Shown here one piece after another: positions 14,808-23,909 of a stretch of 64,000 nt of DNA. The DNA is from an uncultured Oscillospiraceae bacterium (GTDB lineage Bacteria > Bacillota > Clostridia > Oscillospirales > Acutalibacteraceae): the NCBI GenBank assembly GCA_900547095.1, contig URFG01000006.1, positions 1 through 64,000 on the forward strand, written 5' to 3'. How positions within the stretch are numbered: the stretch's first letter is position 1; each line of letters begins with the position of its first letter. Position numbers and translations under genes: made by a program. The notes beneath the pieces are model-generated. The model saw only the letters and a program-made list of their open reading frames with translations. It made no database searches and had not been told where the DNA came from.

Positions 14808-15855
14808 CTTTTTCACCCGTTTTGGCAATGTAAATAAGTTTCACGGTAAGCTCTTCAAGTATTGTTTTCGGCTCTACGGAAGAAGATTTTAAAAGCACTT
14901 CGGCTTTTAAAATTTCTTTTAAGCACTTATCAAGTTTCGATTTTGAAAAATTTCGCAAATTTGCAGAGGCTCTGTCAACCAAAAAGCCCTTATTTTTATA
15001 ATCGAAATCTTTTTTAACATCTTCCCTGCTTTTATTTTCTTTTTGAGCGCAGTATAATCTGAACATATCTGTAAAGGATGCCGCCGCCGTGTAAATAATT
15101 ATTATCGGCTCGATTTTTAAATAAAACAGATCGTTTAGTTTGCTTAGCGCTTTAGAAACATTTCCTGATATTATACACCCTGCATAATCATAAACCGACG
15201 CTTCAACCGAAAACGAGCAGACTTTATCTATATCCTCTTTTTCTATTTTTCCGCTTTTTTTATAAAAGCACACTTTATCAAACTCATTTTTAAGTGTTAA
15301 AATATCATCGCCTATATTTTGAATGGCATATTCCGCCGCTTGGCGGTCAAGCTCACAGCCTCTTTTTTTAGCGCCGTCGCAAAGCATTTTAATAAGCTCC
15401 GCAGGCTTTCTGTGATCAAGAAGAACTCCTGCTCCGCCTCCCTTTTCACAGGAGGATAAAAGCTTTTTAAATTTCGCATTTCTTTTATGATCGCATTCGA
15501 TAGTTTCGAATTTCAATATCACCGTGCAGTAATCAGGGATATCTTCGAGCTTTTCACAAAAAAAATCAAAATCGGATTTTAAACAATGCTCATAATCAAA
15601 ATCATCTAAAACGACGCATTTTCTGTCGCTCATCATCGGCATTTGCTCTATAGCGCAGCAGACATCGGAAACCGATATATCCCCCGAAAATTTTTGAAAG
15701 TTGAAAAAAGGATCACCGTCAAAAGATTTTTCAGCGATTTTATTTGCATAAAATGTTTTTAAATAAACATCGTCCCCGAAAAGGATATAGGAGCTTTTAA
15801 AATCGAGCGAAGATTTAAGTATTTTGTTTAACTCACCTTCAAAGATAATCGGCAT
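14794..15855 (-). CDS. holA: DNA polymerase III delta subunit
   Basis: 353 residues, ATG after GGATG. The HolA pattern is present: early SSYILFGDDVYLKTFYANKI, then the PMMSDRKCVVLDDFDYE segment, a middle AAA-like domain without Walker motifs, and the C-terminal collar domain. The delta subunit opens the beta sliding clamp as part of the clamp loader. The gene starts 28 bases inside the 3' end of comEC; the comEC-holA order is classical in Firmicutes, usually with rpsT close by, which is not found here. Confidence 0.85.
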   Translation of the reverse strand: MPIIFEGELNKILKSSLDFKSSYILFGDDVYLKTFYANKIAEKSFDGDPFFNFQKFSGDISVSDVCCAIEQMPMMSDRKCVVLDDFDYEHCLKSDFDFFCEKLEDIPDYCTVILKFETIECDHKRNAKFKKLLSSCEKGGGAGVLLDHRKPAELIKMLCDGAKKRGCELDRQAAEYAIQNIGDDILTLKNEFDKVCFYKKSGKIEKEDIDKVCSFSVEASVYDYAGCIISGNVSKALSKLNDLFYLKIEPIIIIYTAAASFTDMFRLYCAQKENKSREDVKKDFDYKNKGFLVDRASANLRNFSKSKLDKCLKEILKAEVLLKSSSVEPKTILEELTVKLIYIAKTGEKVVKN

Positions 15856-17381
15856 TCTTTTTCATCCTTGCTTTTTAAAGAATTGTTTTTTATGTAAAAC
15901 ATAAATTTAGAGCCTGCGCAAATAATCAAAAATACAAGTAAAATTACCGCCGCAAAAGCTACGGCTTTATCAGAGCATTTTATAAAAGAATAGGACCGTG
16001 ATCCTAAATAATTTATAACCGAGTTTAAATAGTCGGCTAAAATCTGCAAAATCTTAAAAAGATAATAAACTATTACTCCGCTGAAAGGAATAAGAGAAAT
16101 AGCGGTGACTGCAAGCATAAGAGTTAAGACCGCGGTTACGGCATATGAGATCAAAAGATTGGTTATAACAGAAACGACCGAAAATTCTCCGAACTGATAT
16201 ATTACCACCGGCAGTGTAAACAAAAGCGCCGAAACAGATGTGAGAGCCGAGTCGGCCAATGATTTTAAAGGCTTTGGTTTGATTTTAATAAATTTCGAAA
16301 CGGTGTTGCTCGAATAAAGAATTCCGAGTGTTGATAAGACAGATAGCTGAAAAGAAATATTAAGCACGGCATACGGAGTTCTGATAAGAATTATCATCAC
16401 AGCAAGACAAAGAGCATTAATAGAATCGCCCTCTCTGTTTAGCAGCCCTGACAGGGATAGAATTATATACATTATCCCCGCTCTCATAACGGATTGAGTA
16501 AATCCGCAAACAGCCATAAAGAAAAGCAAAAATCCATTGGTTATAATAAATTCAAGATATTTATTAAGCCCGAATTTCTTTGTAAGGGCTCTTACAAAAC
16601 CCATAATTATTGCCAGGTGCATACCTGAAACCACCATTACATGGCTAATGCCCGAATGACGGATATTCGAATAAAATTCATCTGTAAATCCCGTTTTATC
16701 TCCGAGAATAATTCCTAAGATCGTGGCAGAAGAGTCTTTATCGGTATAGTTTTCTGTTAGTGAAGTAATATATTTCGCAGCTTTATCCGCAGAAGAATAA
16801 ATTATATTTCTGCCGGATCTTTTGATATCTTTATTTATAAAAGTTTCGTAGAGCGAGCCGTTAGAAATATTATAATTACGGTATTTATTATTTAATCCGT
16901 TTTTAATTATAAGCTTTCCCGAAATTATATCGCCTTTGGAATAAGCAAAAGAAGATTTAGCAAAGAAAGATACTTTTGATCCGCTTTCTAATTTCCCCGA
17001 CTTTACCGATAATACTTTAAGCTGACCTCTCTCATAATTGCTGCGGCTTACAAGCTCTGTAATTAAAAAGCTGCCGCTTATTTCACTGTCTTTGAAATTA
17101 TCGACTATTCTTTTGTTGTTTTCAAAACTTTTAACTGAAAACGCACAGGCAATACAAAGGATAAAGCCTATAAAATTTCTTAGTTTTATTTTAAGAATTA
17201 CAGATACCGTTAAGACGAAAACGCCGATAATTATTAATATTTCCGCCGCACAACTGAATTTGAATGAAGCTAATGTGCCGACACTGCAAATCAGAGCCGG
17301 AATAAGCAGTGGATACCTGATCTTAAGAAAACATTTTTTAAACAATCCACTTAGGTCAGATGAATTATTTTCTTGCCGCAA
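15828..17381 (-). CDS. comEC: ComEC/Rec2-type competence channel, C-terminal domain absent
   Basis: 517 residues from a TTG start with AGGTGA six bases upstream. An N-terminal pair of hydrophobic segments and an OB-like DUF4131 region are followed by the Competence domain with many membrane helices, including the hallmark HVMVVSGMHLAIIMG. In transforming species ComEC carries single-stranded DNA across the membrane and has about 750 residues, with a C-terminal metallo-beta-lactamase-like nuclease domain. Here the protein ends after the last membrane helices with a short basic tail, so that domain is missing and no fragment of it is seen between the stop and holA, which overlaps the end. It may be a reduced transporter or non-functional in transformation. 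Confidence 0.85.
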   Translation of the reverse strand: MRQENNSSDLSGLFKKCFLKIRYPLLIPALICSVGTLASFKFSCAAEILIIIGVFVLTVSVILKIKLRNFIGFILCIACAFSVKSFENNKRIVDNFKDSEISGSFLITELVSRSNYERGQLKVLSVKSGKLESGSKVSFFAKSSFAYSKGDIISGKLIIKNGLNNKYRNYNISNGSLYETFINKDIKRSGRNIIYSSADKAAKYITSLTENYTDKDSSATILGIILGDKTGFTDEFYSNIRHSGISHVMVVSGMHLAIIMGFVRALTKKFGLNKYLEFIITNGFLLFFMAVCGFTQSVMRAGIMYIILSLSGLLNREGDSINALCLAVMIILIRTPYAVLNISFQLSVLSTLGILYSSNTVSKFIKIKPKPLKSLADSALTSVSALLFTLPVVIYQFGEFSVVSVITNLLISYAVTAVLTLMLAVTAISLIPFSGVIVYYLFKILQILADYLNSVINYLGSRSYSFIKCSDKAVAFAAVILLVFLIICAGSKFMFYIKNNSLKSKDEKECRLSLKVS

Positions 17382-17409
17382 TTTTTATCACCTGGATTTA
17401 AAAAAGATC

Positions 17410-17952
17410 TTATATTAATATTTTAAGTCCGATAAGAATAAGAATTACTCCTCCGACTGTTTCTGCCTTTGTTTTATATTTCTCTCCGAACTTATGGCCT
17501 ATAAAAACACCTATGGCCGATAATAAAAAAGTTGTACATCCTATTATCGCAACGCCGCCTGTGATATTTGCTTTTTGCATTGCGAAGACCACTCCGACTG
17601 CTAAAGCATCAATACTGGTTGCAATCGCTAAAAGAAACAGCTCTTTAATATCGAAATTACCGCTTTCTTCCTCTTCCTTGCTGTGAAGCGCTTCATAGAT
17701 CATTTTTCCGCCTATAAAAGCGAGCAATATAAATGCTATCCAGTGGTCTATCTTTTTAATATAGTCGCTGAATCCCGAGCCTAAAAGCCAGCCTAAAAAC
17801 GGCATTAAAGCCTGAAATCCGCCGAAAAACAGAGCGATTAAAAAAGTCTGCTTATAATTTATTTTCGGCATTTTAAGGCCTTTGCATATAGCCACTGCAA
17901 ACGCGTCCATAGAAAGACCGATCCCGAGCATAAAGAAATCAAAAATCGTCAA
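17410..17952 (-). CDS. mntP: Manganese efflux pump MntP
   Basis: 180 residues with six predicted membrane helices. Conserved acidic motifs in the first and fourth helices are present: GLSMDAFAVAICKG and ATSIDALAVGVVFAM, the repeated SxDAxAV pattern of the MntP/YebN (DUF204) family, which reflects an internal duplication. The protein exports Mn2+ and protects against excess manganese. No yybP-ykoY riboswitch, common before mntP, is visible; the gene lies 17 bases after rsgA and is probably read with it. Confidence 0.9.
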   Translation of the reverse strand: MTIFDFFMLGIGLSMDAFAVAICKGLKMPKINYKQTFLIALFFGGFQALMPFLGWLLGSGFSDYIKKIDHWIAFILLAFIGGKMIYEALHSKEEEESGNFDIKELFLLAIATSIDALAVGVVFAMQKANITGGVAIIGCTTFLLSAIGVFIGHKFGEKYKTKAETVGGVILILIGLKILI

Positions 17953-17969
17953 TTATAAAACCCCTAATC

Positions 17970-18851
17970 TTATTTCCTTATAGTCCAGTGCCTGATATCT
18001 TTGTAATCTTCAAATATTTTTTTATAGCTGTTATGGCGGGATCTGCTTATCTCCCCGTTTTCAACTGCTTTTAAAACTCCGCAGCCTTTTTCCGAAATAT
18101 GCCTGCAATCGGAAAATCTGCAAAATTCAAAATATTTTATGAATTCGGGAAAGCAAAAAGGAAGTCTGTTTTTAAATTCAAGAATATTATCGGAAATATC
18201 GATAGTGGAAAATCCAGGAGTATCGACGATATATCCGCCGTTATCTCTGATAAAAAGCTCGGTGTGCCTAGTAGTATGCCTGCCTCTGCCGAGCTTTTCG
18301 CTCACCTCGCCTGTTTTAAGGTCGAGATCGCCTGTTACAGCATTGATAATGCTCGACTTCCCTACGCCTGAATTACCTATAAATGCGCAGACTGCATTTT
18401 GAGTAAGGCTTTCAAGCGCGTCTATATTTTCACCTGTTTTTGCGGAAACTGTTAAAACTTTAAATCCCGCGTTATTATAAATCTTTTCGAATTTTTCAAA
18501 AGATCCCATATCGCATTTATTAAAAACGATCACGGGATCAATGTTATTGAAAACGCAAACGGCGCTTAAAAAATCTATCATATTCGTATCTGGCGACGGA
18601 ACATTATAAGAAGAAACTATAAAGGCACGGTCAATATTTGCAATATTCGGTCTGCTTAAATAGTTTTTTCTTTCTTTTATGCTTTCAATTATTCCCTTGC
18701 CGTTATTTTCCGCAGTAAACTCAACCTTATCACCCACAACAGGGGAAGTCCCCTTGTTGCGGAAACTTCCCCTTGCTCTGCATTCAAAAGTCGTGCCGTT
18801 TGAGTGAACATAGAAAAATCCGGAAATAGCTTTGATTATTATTCCTGCCAT
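17970..18851 (-). CDS. rsgA: Ribosome small-subunit GTPase RsgA
   Basis: Start taken at 18851 (MAGIIIKAISGFFYV), 4 bases after the prkC stop; an ATG at 18890 would extend into prkC. An N-terminal OB-fold (GTSPVVGDKVEF) precedes a circularly permuted GTPase: G4 FNKCD, G1 GNSGVGKSSI, G3 DTPGF. The C-terminal zinc-binding site follows (CRFSDCRHISEKGCGV). RsgA matures the 30S subunit and its GTPase is stimulated by ribosomes. The prpC-prkC-rsgA order is the standard Firmicutes arrangement. Confidence 0.93.
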   Translation of the reverse strand: MAGIIIKAISGFFYVHSNGTTFECRARGSFRNKGTSPVVGDKVEFTAENNGKGIIESIKERKNYLSRPNIANIDRAFIVSSYNVPSPDTNMIDFLSAVCVFNNIDPVIVFNKCDMGSFEKFEKIYNNAGFKVLTVSAKTGENIDALESLTQNAVCAFIGNSGVGKSSIINAVTGDLDLKTGEVSEKLGRGRHTTRHTELFIRDNGGYIVDTPGFSTIDISDNILEFKNRLPFCFPEFIKYFEFCRFSDCRHISEKGCGVLKAVENGEISRSRHNSYKKIFEDYKDIRHWTIRK

Positions 18852-18855
18852 TTTT

Positions 18856-20859
18856 TCAGTTGCCGGAGTTGAGAAGTGTTTTCCACTCATTATAAGTAGC
18901 TACAACGGTTGCTTCACCGGTCTTTGAATTAAAATTAATATCCTGATATTTATATGTCTTGCCGTCTTTAGCGCAGATCTTTACAGTATAGTTTTCAGTT
19001 TCATTGGAGGTTGAGAGAGTGAAAGTATAAGAACTTACATTTGAAAAATCAAGTTCATTACTGATCGAAAGCTGTTTATTCCCCGAATAAATAGCCAGCT
19101 GCGCTTTAAAATTATTGGTATCGGTCAAGCCGACTGTTACTTTATTTTTATAATCTACTTTTCCTGTGCTGACATATATAGTAACCGTTGCACCCTCGGA
19201 AAGCTGTGCCGAGCCGACTTTAGGATCCTGTTTAAATACATATCCTGCTTTATAGTATTTATCGCCGCCAGGAATGTTTTCAGTCTTAACCTGTGCTAAA
19301 AGACCCTCTTTGGTAAGTTCTGCTTTGGCACTTTCTTCGCTTAATCCCACAAGATCGGGAACATTGATTTTAACTTCGGCTTTTCCGGAACTTACATAGA
19401 CCTTTACGATTTCGCCTTTGGTTATAGCCGTTCCCTGCTTAGGCTCCGTTCTTATAACATATCCTTCCTGGATCTCACTGTTGTTTTCTTTCACTATTTC
19501 GACTTTAACATCATAGGTGGAAAGCGTGGAAGAAGCCTCGCCGGCTTTATGATTTCTTAGATCAGGCATAACCTGGGTTGCCTCTCCTAAGCTTATATAA
19601 AGTGTGATCTTTGCGCCGGCTTTTATCTTTTTGCCTGCTTTCGGCGACTGATCGTAAACCTGGTTTATCGGGTATTCGTCATTAGCACGGGTCACCTGAA
19701 CAAACTTATAATTATAGCCGTCTTTATCACGGTTTTTATACATATCGGATTTTTCTTCTATTTCGGACATCGTCATACCGACAAAATTCTCGCATTCGAT
19801 CTCTTTTGTCTTATTTTTAGAGCCGAATATCGATCTGAAAAATATAGCGAAAATTATAATACCGATAACCACAAGAGTAGCGGCAATTCCTGCTAAAATA
19901 GGAATTGTTTTGCTCTTTGCTTTTTCTTCGCTGTTTTCAGAACCGGTATTGGAATTCAAAGAAGCATTTGCTCCTCCGATGAATTTTGTTGGTGAATCGT
20001 CGACAAAATAGGAATAATCGAATGTTGCCGAAGGATCCTTTTTGAAAACTTCAAGATCGCACAGCATTTCCGCCGCCGACTGATAACGGCGCTCGGTGCT
20101 TTTCTGCATAGCGTGCATTGTTATTTGCTCAAGACCTAACGGAATAGACGGATTTATGTTTCTCGGCAATTCAGGCTCGCGCTGAAGCTGCATAATAGCA
20201 ACCGATACTGCGCTGTCAGCCTCGAAAGGCAATCTGCCCGTAAGCATTTCGTAAAGCATAACACCGACGGAATAAATATCGGTTTTTTCGTCGGTCTTTT
20301 CTCCTCTTGCCTGTTCTGGAGAAATATAATGAACCGAGCCTATAGCCTTATCGGTGATAGTGCGCTGCTCGCTCCTTGCAAATCTTGCAATTCCGAAATC
20401 TGTGACTTTGATAGTGCCGTCTGGAAGAACCATAATATTTTGCGGCTTAACATCTCTGTGAACAATGCCTTTATCGTGCGCGTGCTGAAGACCTTTTAAT
20501 ATCTGAATGGTAAAATATACAGCGTCCTGCCATCTTAAACTGCCCTCGCGCTCGATATACTCTTTTAGGGTGATGCCGTCGATATATTCCATAACGATAT
20601 ACTGAATCACATCGCCGAAACATACATCATAAACCTTAACGATATTAGGATGTGATAAAACGGCAATAGCTTTAGATTCATTTTTAAATCTTCTTATGAA
20701 TTCTTCATTAGAAACGAATTCGTCTTTGAGGATTTTCATAGCAACTATTCGGTCTTCGACATTGTCGTAAGCCTTATATACTACTGCCATTCCTCCTACA
20801 CCGATCACTTCACGGATCTCATATCTTCCGTCAAGTCTTTTTCCGACAAATCTATCCAT
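18856..20859 (-). CDS. prkC: PASTA-domain Ser/Thr protein kinase PrkC
   Basis: 667 residues. The cytoplasmic kinase domain covers about 1-270 with the glycine loop GVGGMAVVYKAY, the catalytic HRDVKPQN and DFGIARF. A linker leads to a transmembrane helix (ILAGIAATLVVIGIIIFAIF). Outside are three PASTA repeats, each ending in a pattern like ITLYISLG, VKVYVSSG or VTIYVSTG, and a further C-terminal beta-rich domain of about 90 residues. PASTA units bind peptidoglycan fragments; the kinase controls cell-wall growth and, in spore formers, germination in response to muropeptides. The phosphatase gene prpC ends 3 bases upstream. Confidence 0.95.
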   Translation of the reverse strand: MDRFVGKRLDGRYEIREVIGVGGMAVVYKAYDNVEDRIVAMKILKDEFVSNEEFIRRFKNESKAIAVLSHPNIVKVYDVCFGDVIQYIVMEYIDGITLKEYIEREGSLRWQDAVYFTIQILKGLQHAHDKGIVHRDVKPQNIMVLPDGTIKVTDFGIARFARSEQRTITDKAIGSVHYISPEQARGEKTDEKTDIYSVGVMLYEMLTGRLPFEADSAVSVAIMQLQREPELPRNINPSIPLGLEQITMHAMQKSTERRYQSAAEMLCDLEVFKKDPSATFDYSYFVDDSPTKFIGGANASLNSNTGSENSEEKAKSKTIPILAGIAATLVVIGIIIFAIFFRSIFGSKNKTKEIECENFVGMTMSEIEEKSDMYKNRDKDGYNYKFVQVTRANDEYPINQVYDQSPKAGKKIKAGAKITLYISLGEATQVMPDLRNHKAGEASSTLSTYDVKVEIVKENNSEIQEGYVIRTEPKQGTAITKGEIVKVYVSSGKAEVKINVPDLVGLSEESAKAELTKEGLLAQVKTENIPGGDKYYKAGYVFKQDPKVGSAQLSEGATVTIYVSTGKVDYKNKVTVGLTDTNNFKAQLAIYSGNKQLSISNELDFSNVSSYTFTLSTSNETENYTVKICAKDGKTYKYQDINFNSKTGEATVVATYNEWKTLLNSGN

Positions 20860-20862
20860 ATC

Positions 20863-21594
20863 TTATTTCCTTTCTTTAAGCAGGACTACTGCGGTAATGT
20901 TATCTCCGCCGCCGGCGGAATTAGCGGCAGCTATAAGTTTGTCCGGAACATTTTCTATTTCCCCGGAAAATTGGATGAGTATACTGCTGTTATTCAAAAA
21001 GTCCGTAAGCCCGTCTGTACAGATAAGGAGCTTATCGTCTTCTTTCATATTTATTTCATAGCAATCGGGCATTACATTTTTTTCGGTACCGAGGGCTCTC
21101 GTTATCATATTTTTATTAGGATGATTTCTTGCTTCTTCGGCTGTAAGTTCTCCGCTTTCAACCAGCGACTGCACAACCGAATGATCTCTTGTTATCTGAG
21201 TTATTTCGGAATTCACTTTATATGCTCTGCTATCGCCGATATTGCAGATAAACGCCGAGCTATCTTTATATATCGCCGCAACGGCGGTGGTGCCCATTCC
21301 TTTAAGATTAAAATCGGATAGCGCCGCGTTATAAAGCTCAATATTAGCGGAAATCAAAGCGCTTTTCAGTGTTTTGATTATCGAATCGGAGGTCATTGAG
21401 GACCTATAGGAATTCAGAATAAAATTAGAAATATGCCCGACCGCCATTTTGCTTGCAATATTTCCCGCATTTGCTCCTCCCATACCGTCGCACACAACGG
21501 CAAGAGCGGCATTATCCGGCAGATCGGAAATGAAGAAAGCGTCCTGATTATCTTTTCTTACCATTCCTTTATCGGTTTTACCGTAAATTATCAA
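20863..21594 (-). CDS. prpC: PP2C-type Ser/Thr phosphatase PrpC/Stp
   Basis: This phosphatase removes phosphate from PrkC and its substrates. The PP2C metal-binding motifs are present: KDNQDAFF, VVCDGMGGANAG, GDSRAY, and DGLTDFL plus GGDNITAVV at the end. The frame has an ATG at 21603, but it directly touches the AAAGGAGG sequence; a TTG at 21594 lies 9 bases after it and gives MIIYGKTDKGMVRKDNQD, so I choose the TTG. The start overlaps the end of rlmN by 17 bases. The order rlmN-prpC-prkC-rsgA points to joint expression. Confidence 0.92.
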   Translation of the reverse strand: MIIYGKTDKGMVRKDNQDAFFISDLPDNAALAVVCDGMGGANAGNIASKMAVGHISNFILNSYRSSMTSDSIIKTLKSALISANIELYNAALSDFNLKGMGTTAVAAIYKDSSAFICNIGDSRAYKVNSEITQITRDHSVVQSLVESGELTAEEARNHPNKNMITRALGTEKNVMPDCYEINMKEDDKLLICTDGLTDFLNNSSILIQFSGEIENVPDKLIAAANSAGGGDNITAVVLLKERK

Positions 21595-22633
21595 GGTTCT
21601 CATCCTCCTTTACTTTTTTTCTCAACTGCCCGCAGGAGGCGGAAATATCCGCGCCGAGCGTTCGTCTTACAGTTACATTCATCCCTTTGCTTTCAAGTAA
21701 GCTTTTAAAATTCTTTATATTTTTTGTATCCGGCTTTTCAAATGAATTTTCTTTTACAGGGTTTGCCGGTATTAAATTTATATGACACATTATGCCTTTT
21801 AATATCCTGCACAGTTCCTCTGCGCATTCTTTTGAATCGTTTACTCCTTTGATCAAAGCATATTCAAAGGATATCCGCCTTGTGGTTTTTTGCTGATATT
21901 CTTTACAGGCGCAAAGCAGCTCCGATATGCTCCATTTCCTGGCGACGGGCATAATTTCTTTTCTTAACTCGTCAAAAGGAGCGTGAAGCGAAACAGAAAG
22001 CGTTATAGGGAGATCCAATTCTTTAAGCTTAAGTATCCCGGGAACTACTCCCGAAGTGGATAAGGATATATGCCTTAATCCAATTCCTAAACCGTCAGGC
22101 TCGCATACTAGTTTTAAAAACCTTGACGAATTTTCGAAGTTATCGAGCGGCTCACCCATTCCCATCATAACAACATTTGAAATTCTTATATTATTATCCT
22201 TTGAAGCGGTAATGATTTGTGCGAGCATTTCGGAAGCGGTTAAACTTCTGTTTAACCCGTTTAGTCCCGACGCGCAGAATTTACATCCCATTCTGCACCC
22301 TATCTGGGTTGAAATACAAATTGAGTAACCGTGCTCGTATTTCATAAGGACCGATTCTATAAGCTCGCCGTCAAACATCTTAAACACATACTTGACTGTT
22401 TCATCGATATTCGATTTATATTTCCTGTAAATTTCCGCCTTTGAAAGGTAACAGTTTTGCTCAAGATAATTCCTTAGATCTTTCGGAATATCAGTCATCT
22501 CATCAAAGCCGGTTACACCTCTTAAGAGCCATTTATAAACTTGCTTTACGCGGAATTTAGGCTGACTGGTCTTTGAAAGAAAAGCTTCAAGCTCTTCAAA
22601 ATCGAAAGACTTTATATCTAAAAGAACGCTGAT
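21578..22633 (-). CDS. rlmN: Dual-specificity 23S rRNA/tRNA A2 methyltransferase RlmN, non-AUG start
   Basis: A radical-SAM enzyme that methylates C2 of A2503 in 23S rRNA and A37 in tRNAs. The CxxxCxxC motif is CRMGCKFCAS; the second catalytic Cys lies in ADISASCGQLR near the C-terminus. The first in-frame ATG (22498) would give 306 residues and drop the conserved N-terminal helical domain. The frame stays open for 51 codons upstream, reading FDFEELEAFLSKTSQPKFRV and KQVYKWLLRG, typical of RlmN. In that stretch there is no ATG, GTG or TTG. An ATC at 22633, 4 bases after the rsmB stop and 5 bases after AGGTG, gives 351 residues, the normal length; ATA at 22615 is the other choice. See findings. 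Confidence 0.9.
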   Translation of the reverse strand: MSVLLDIKSFDFEELEAFLSKTSQPKFRVKQVYKWLLRGVTGFDEMTDIPKDLRNYLEQNCYLSKAEIYRKYKSNIDETVKYVFKMFDGELIESVLMKYEHGYSICISTQIGCRMGCKFCASGLNGLNRSLTASEMLAQIITASKDNNIRISNVVMMGMGEPLDNFENSSRFLKLVCEPDGLGIGLRHISLSTSGVVPGILKLKELDLPITLSVSLHAPFDELRKEIMPVARKWSISELLCACKEYQQKTTRRISFEYALIKGVNDSKECAEELCRILKGIMCHINLIPANPVKENSFEKPDTKNIKNFKSLLESKGMNVTVRRTLGADISASCGQLRKKVKEDENLDNLR

Positions 22634-22637
22634 AAGC

Positions 22638-23909
22638 TCACCTGCTTTTTTTCATTAACGCACAGAAAAAACCGTCTGTTCCGTCATCGTGAGGAAGATA
22701 AGTATGATAATATTGTAACTCATAAGCGGGATACTTGTCAAGAAAACTCTTAATAATATCCTCATTTTCGCTTTTTTTGAGGGTACAGGTAGAATACATA
22801 AGATTGCCGCCGGGTCTTAAATATTTATCGGCATTTTGCAAAATAGCAAATTGTATATCTTCAAGCTTAGTTTTATATTTCATTTTTTTATATTTGATTT
22901 CGGGTTTTCTTCTTATAACTCCGAGCCCCGAGCAAGGCACATCGCAAAGTACTTTATCATAAAACCCTAATTCGGGATCAAAAACAGCAGCGTCTGAAAC
23001 GCGCGCATTAATGCAGTTTATTCCAAGCCTTTTTGCTCCTTTTTTTATCAGTTCCGTTCTTTTTTCATAGATATCGCACGCTGTGATACTTCCTTTATCA
23101 CAAATTATCTGCGCCATAGTAAAGGCTTTTCCGCCGGGAGATGAGCACATATCGAGAATTCTGTCGTTTTTTGAAACTGAAAATTTTTCAATACTTTTTT
23201 GAGATGCGATATCCTGAATATGGAAAAAGCCGTTTTTAAAAAGCAAATTATTATTAAAATCGATTTCCCCGGAAATAACCTTTAAGCAGTTTTCAAAAAC
23301 CTTTTCGGTCTTTATATCCGATTTTAAAAGCTCCGATATTAATTCCTCGTCAGTTGTCTTTAAATTATTTACTCTAAGATAAATCGGCGGTGCCGATAAA
23401 AACGAACTAAGCAGCTCCTGCGCCGCAGCCAGACCGTAATCCGAAATAAATATCTTAAGGAGATCTTCGGGACACGAAAGCCTAACGGACATTGATTTCA
23501 AGCTGTCGTCTTCAGGAATCAAACATCCCTGCCTTATATAATTTCTCAAAACCGCATTCACAAAAGCCGAATTATAGCTTTCACTTGATTTTTTCACTAT
23601 TTTTACGGATTCGTTAACTGCGGCACTTGATGGTATTTTATCCATATATTTAAGCTGATAAATACCTATTCTTAAAGCATTCAGCGTTGTGGGTTTTATC
23701 TTATCCGCGCCTTTTTTAACGAATTTTGAAATTATAAAATCAAGAGTTATCTTTCTGTCAAGAACTCCGTAAACAAGAGCATAAATAAAATTTTTGTCAT
23801 TTTTTGAAATTTCTTTAGAAAGGTATTTATTTAAAGTGATATTTGAATAAGCCGAATTCTTTTCAATTTCACAAAGAATTTCAACGGCTGTTTTTCTCGC
23901 GTTTTCCAT
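22638..23909 (-). CDS. rsmB: 16S rRNA (cytosine967-C5)-methyltransferase RsmB
   Basis: 423 residues. The N-terminal NusB-like helical domain (ALVYGVLDRKITLDFIISKF) is followed by the Rossmann methyltransferase with SAM motif MCSSPGGKAF and the two catalytic cysteines in DVPCSGLGV and YSTCTL. It methylates C967 of 16S rRNA. The start touches the fmt stop, and the stop is followed after 4 bases by the rlmN start. fmt-rsmB-rlmN is a conserved order. Confidence 0.94.
   Translation of the reverse strand: MENARKTAVEILCEIEKNSAYSNITLNKYLSKEISKNDKNFIYALVYGVLDRKITLDFIISKFVKKGADKIKPTTLNALRIGIYQLKYMDKIPSSAAVNESVKIVKKSSESYNSAFVNAVLRNYIRQGCLIPEDDSLKSMSVRLSCPEDLLKIFISDYGLAAAQELLSSFLSAPPIYLRVNNLKTTDEELISELLKSDIKTEKVFENCLKVISGEIDFNNNLLFKNGFFHIQDIASQKSIEKFSVSKNDRILDMCSSPGGKAFTMAQIICDKGSITACDIYEKRTELIKKGAKRLGINCINARVSDAAVFDPELGFYDKVLCDVPCSGLGVIRRKPEIKYKKMKYKTKLEDIQFAILQNADKYLRPGGNLMYSTCTLKKSENEDIIKSFLDKYPAYELQYYHTYLPHDDGTDGFFCALMKKSR

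Noticed and set aside
17953..17969. Manganese riboswitch (yybP-ykoY) before mntP
   Set aside because: The gap to rsgA is only 17 bases, too short for the element.
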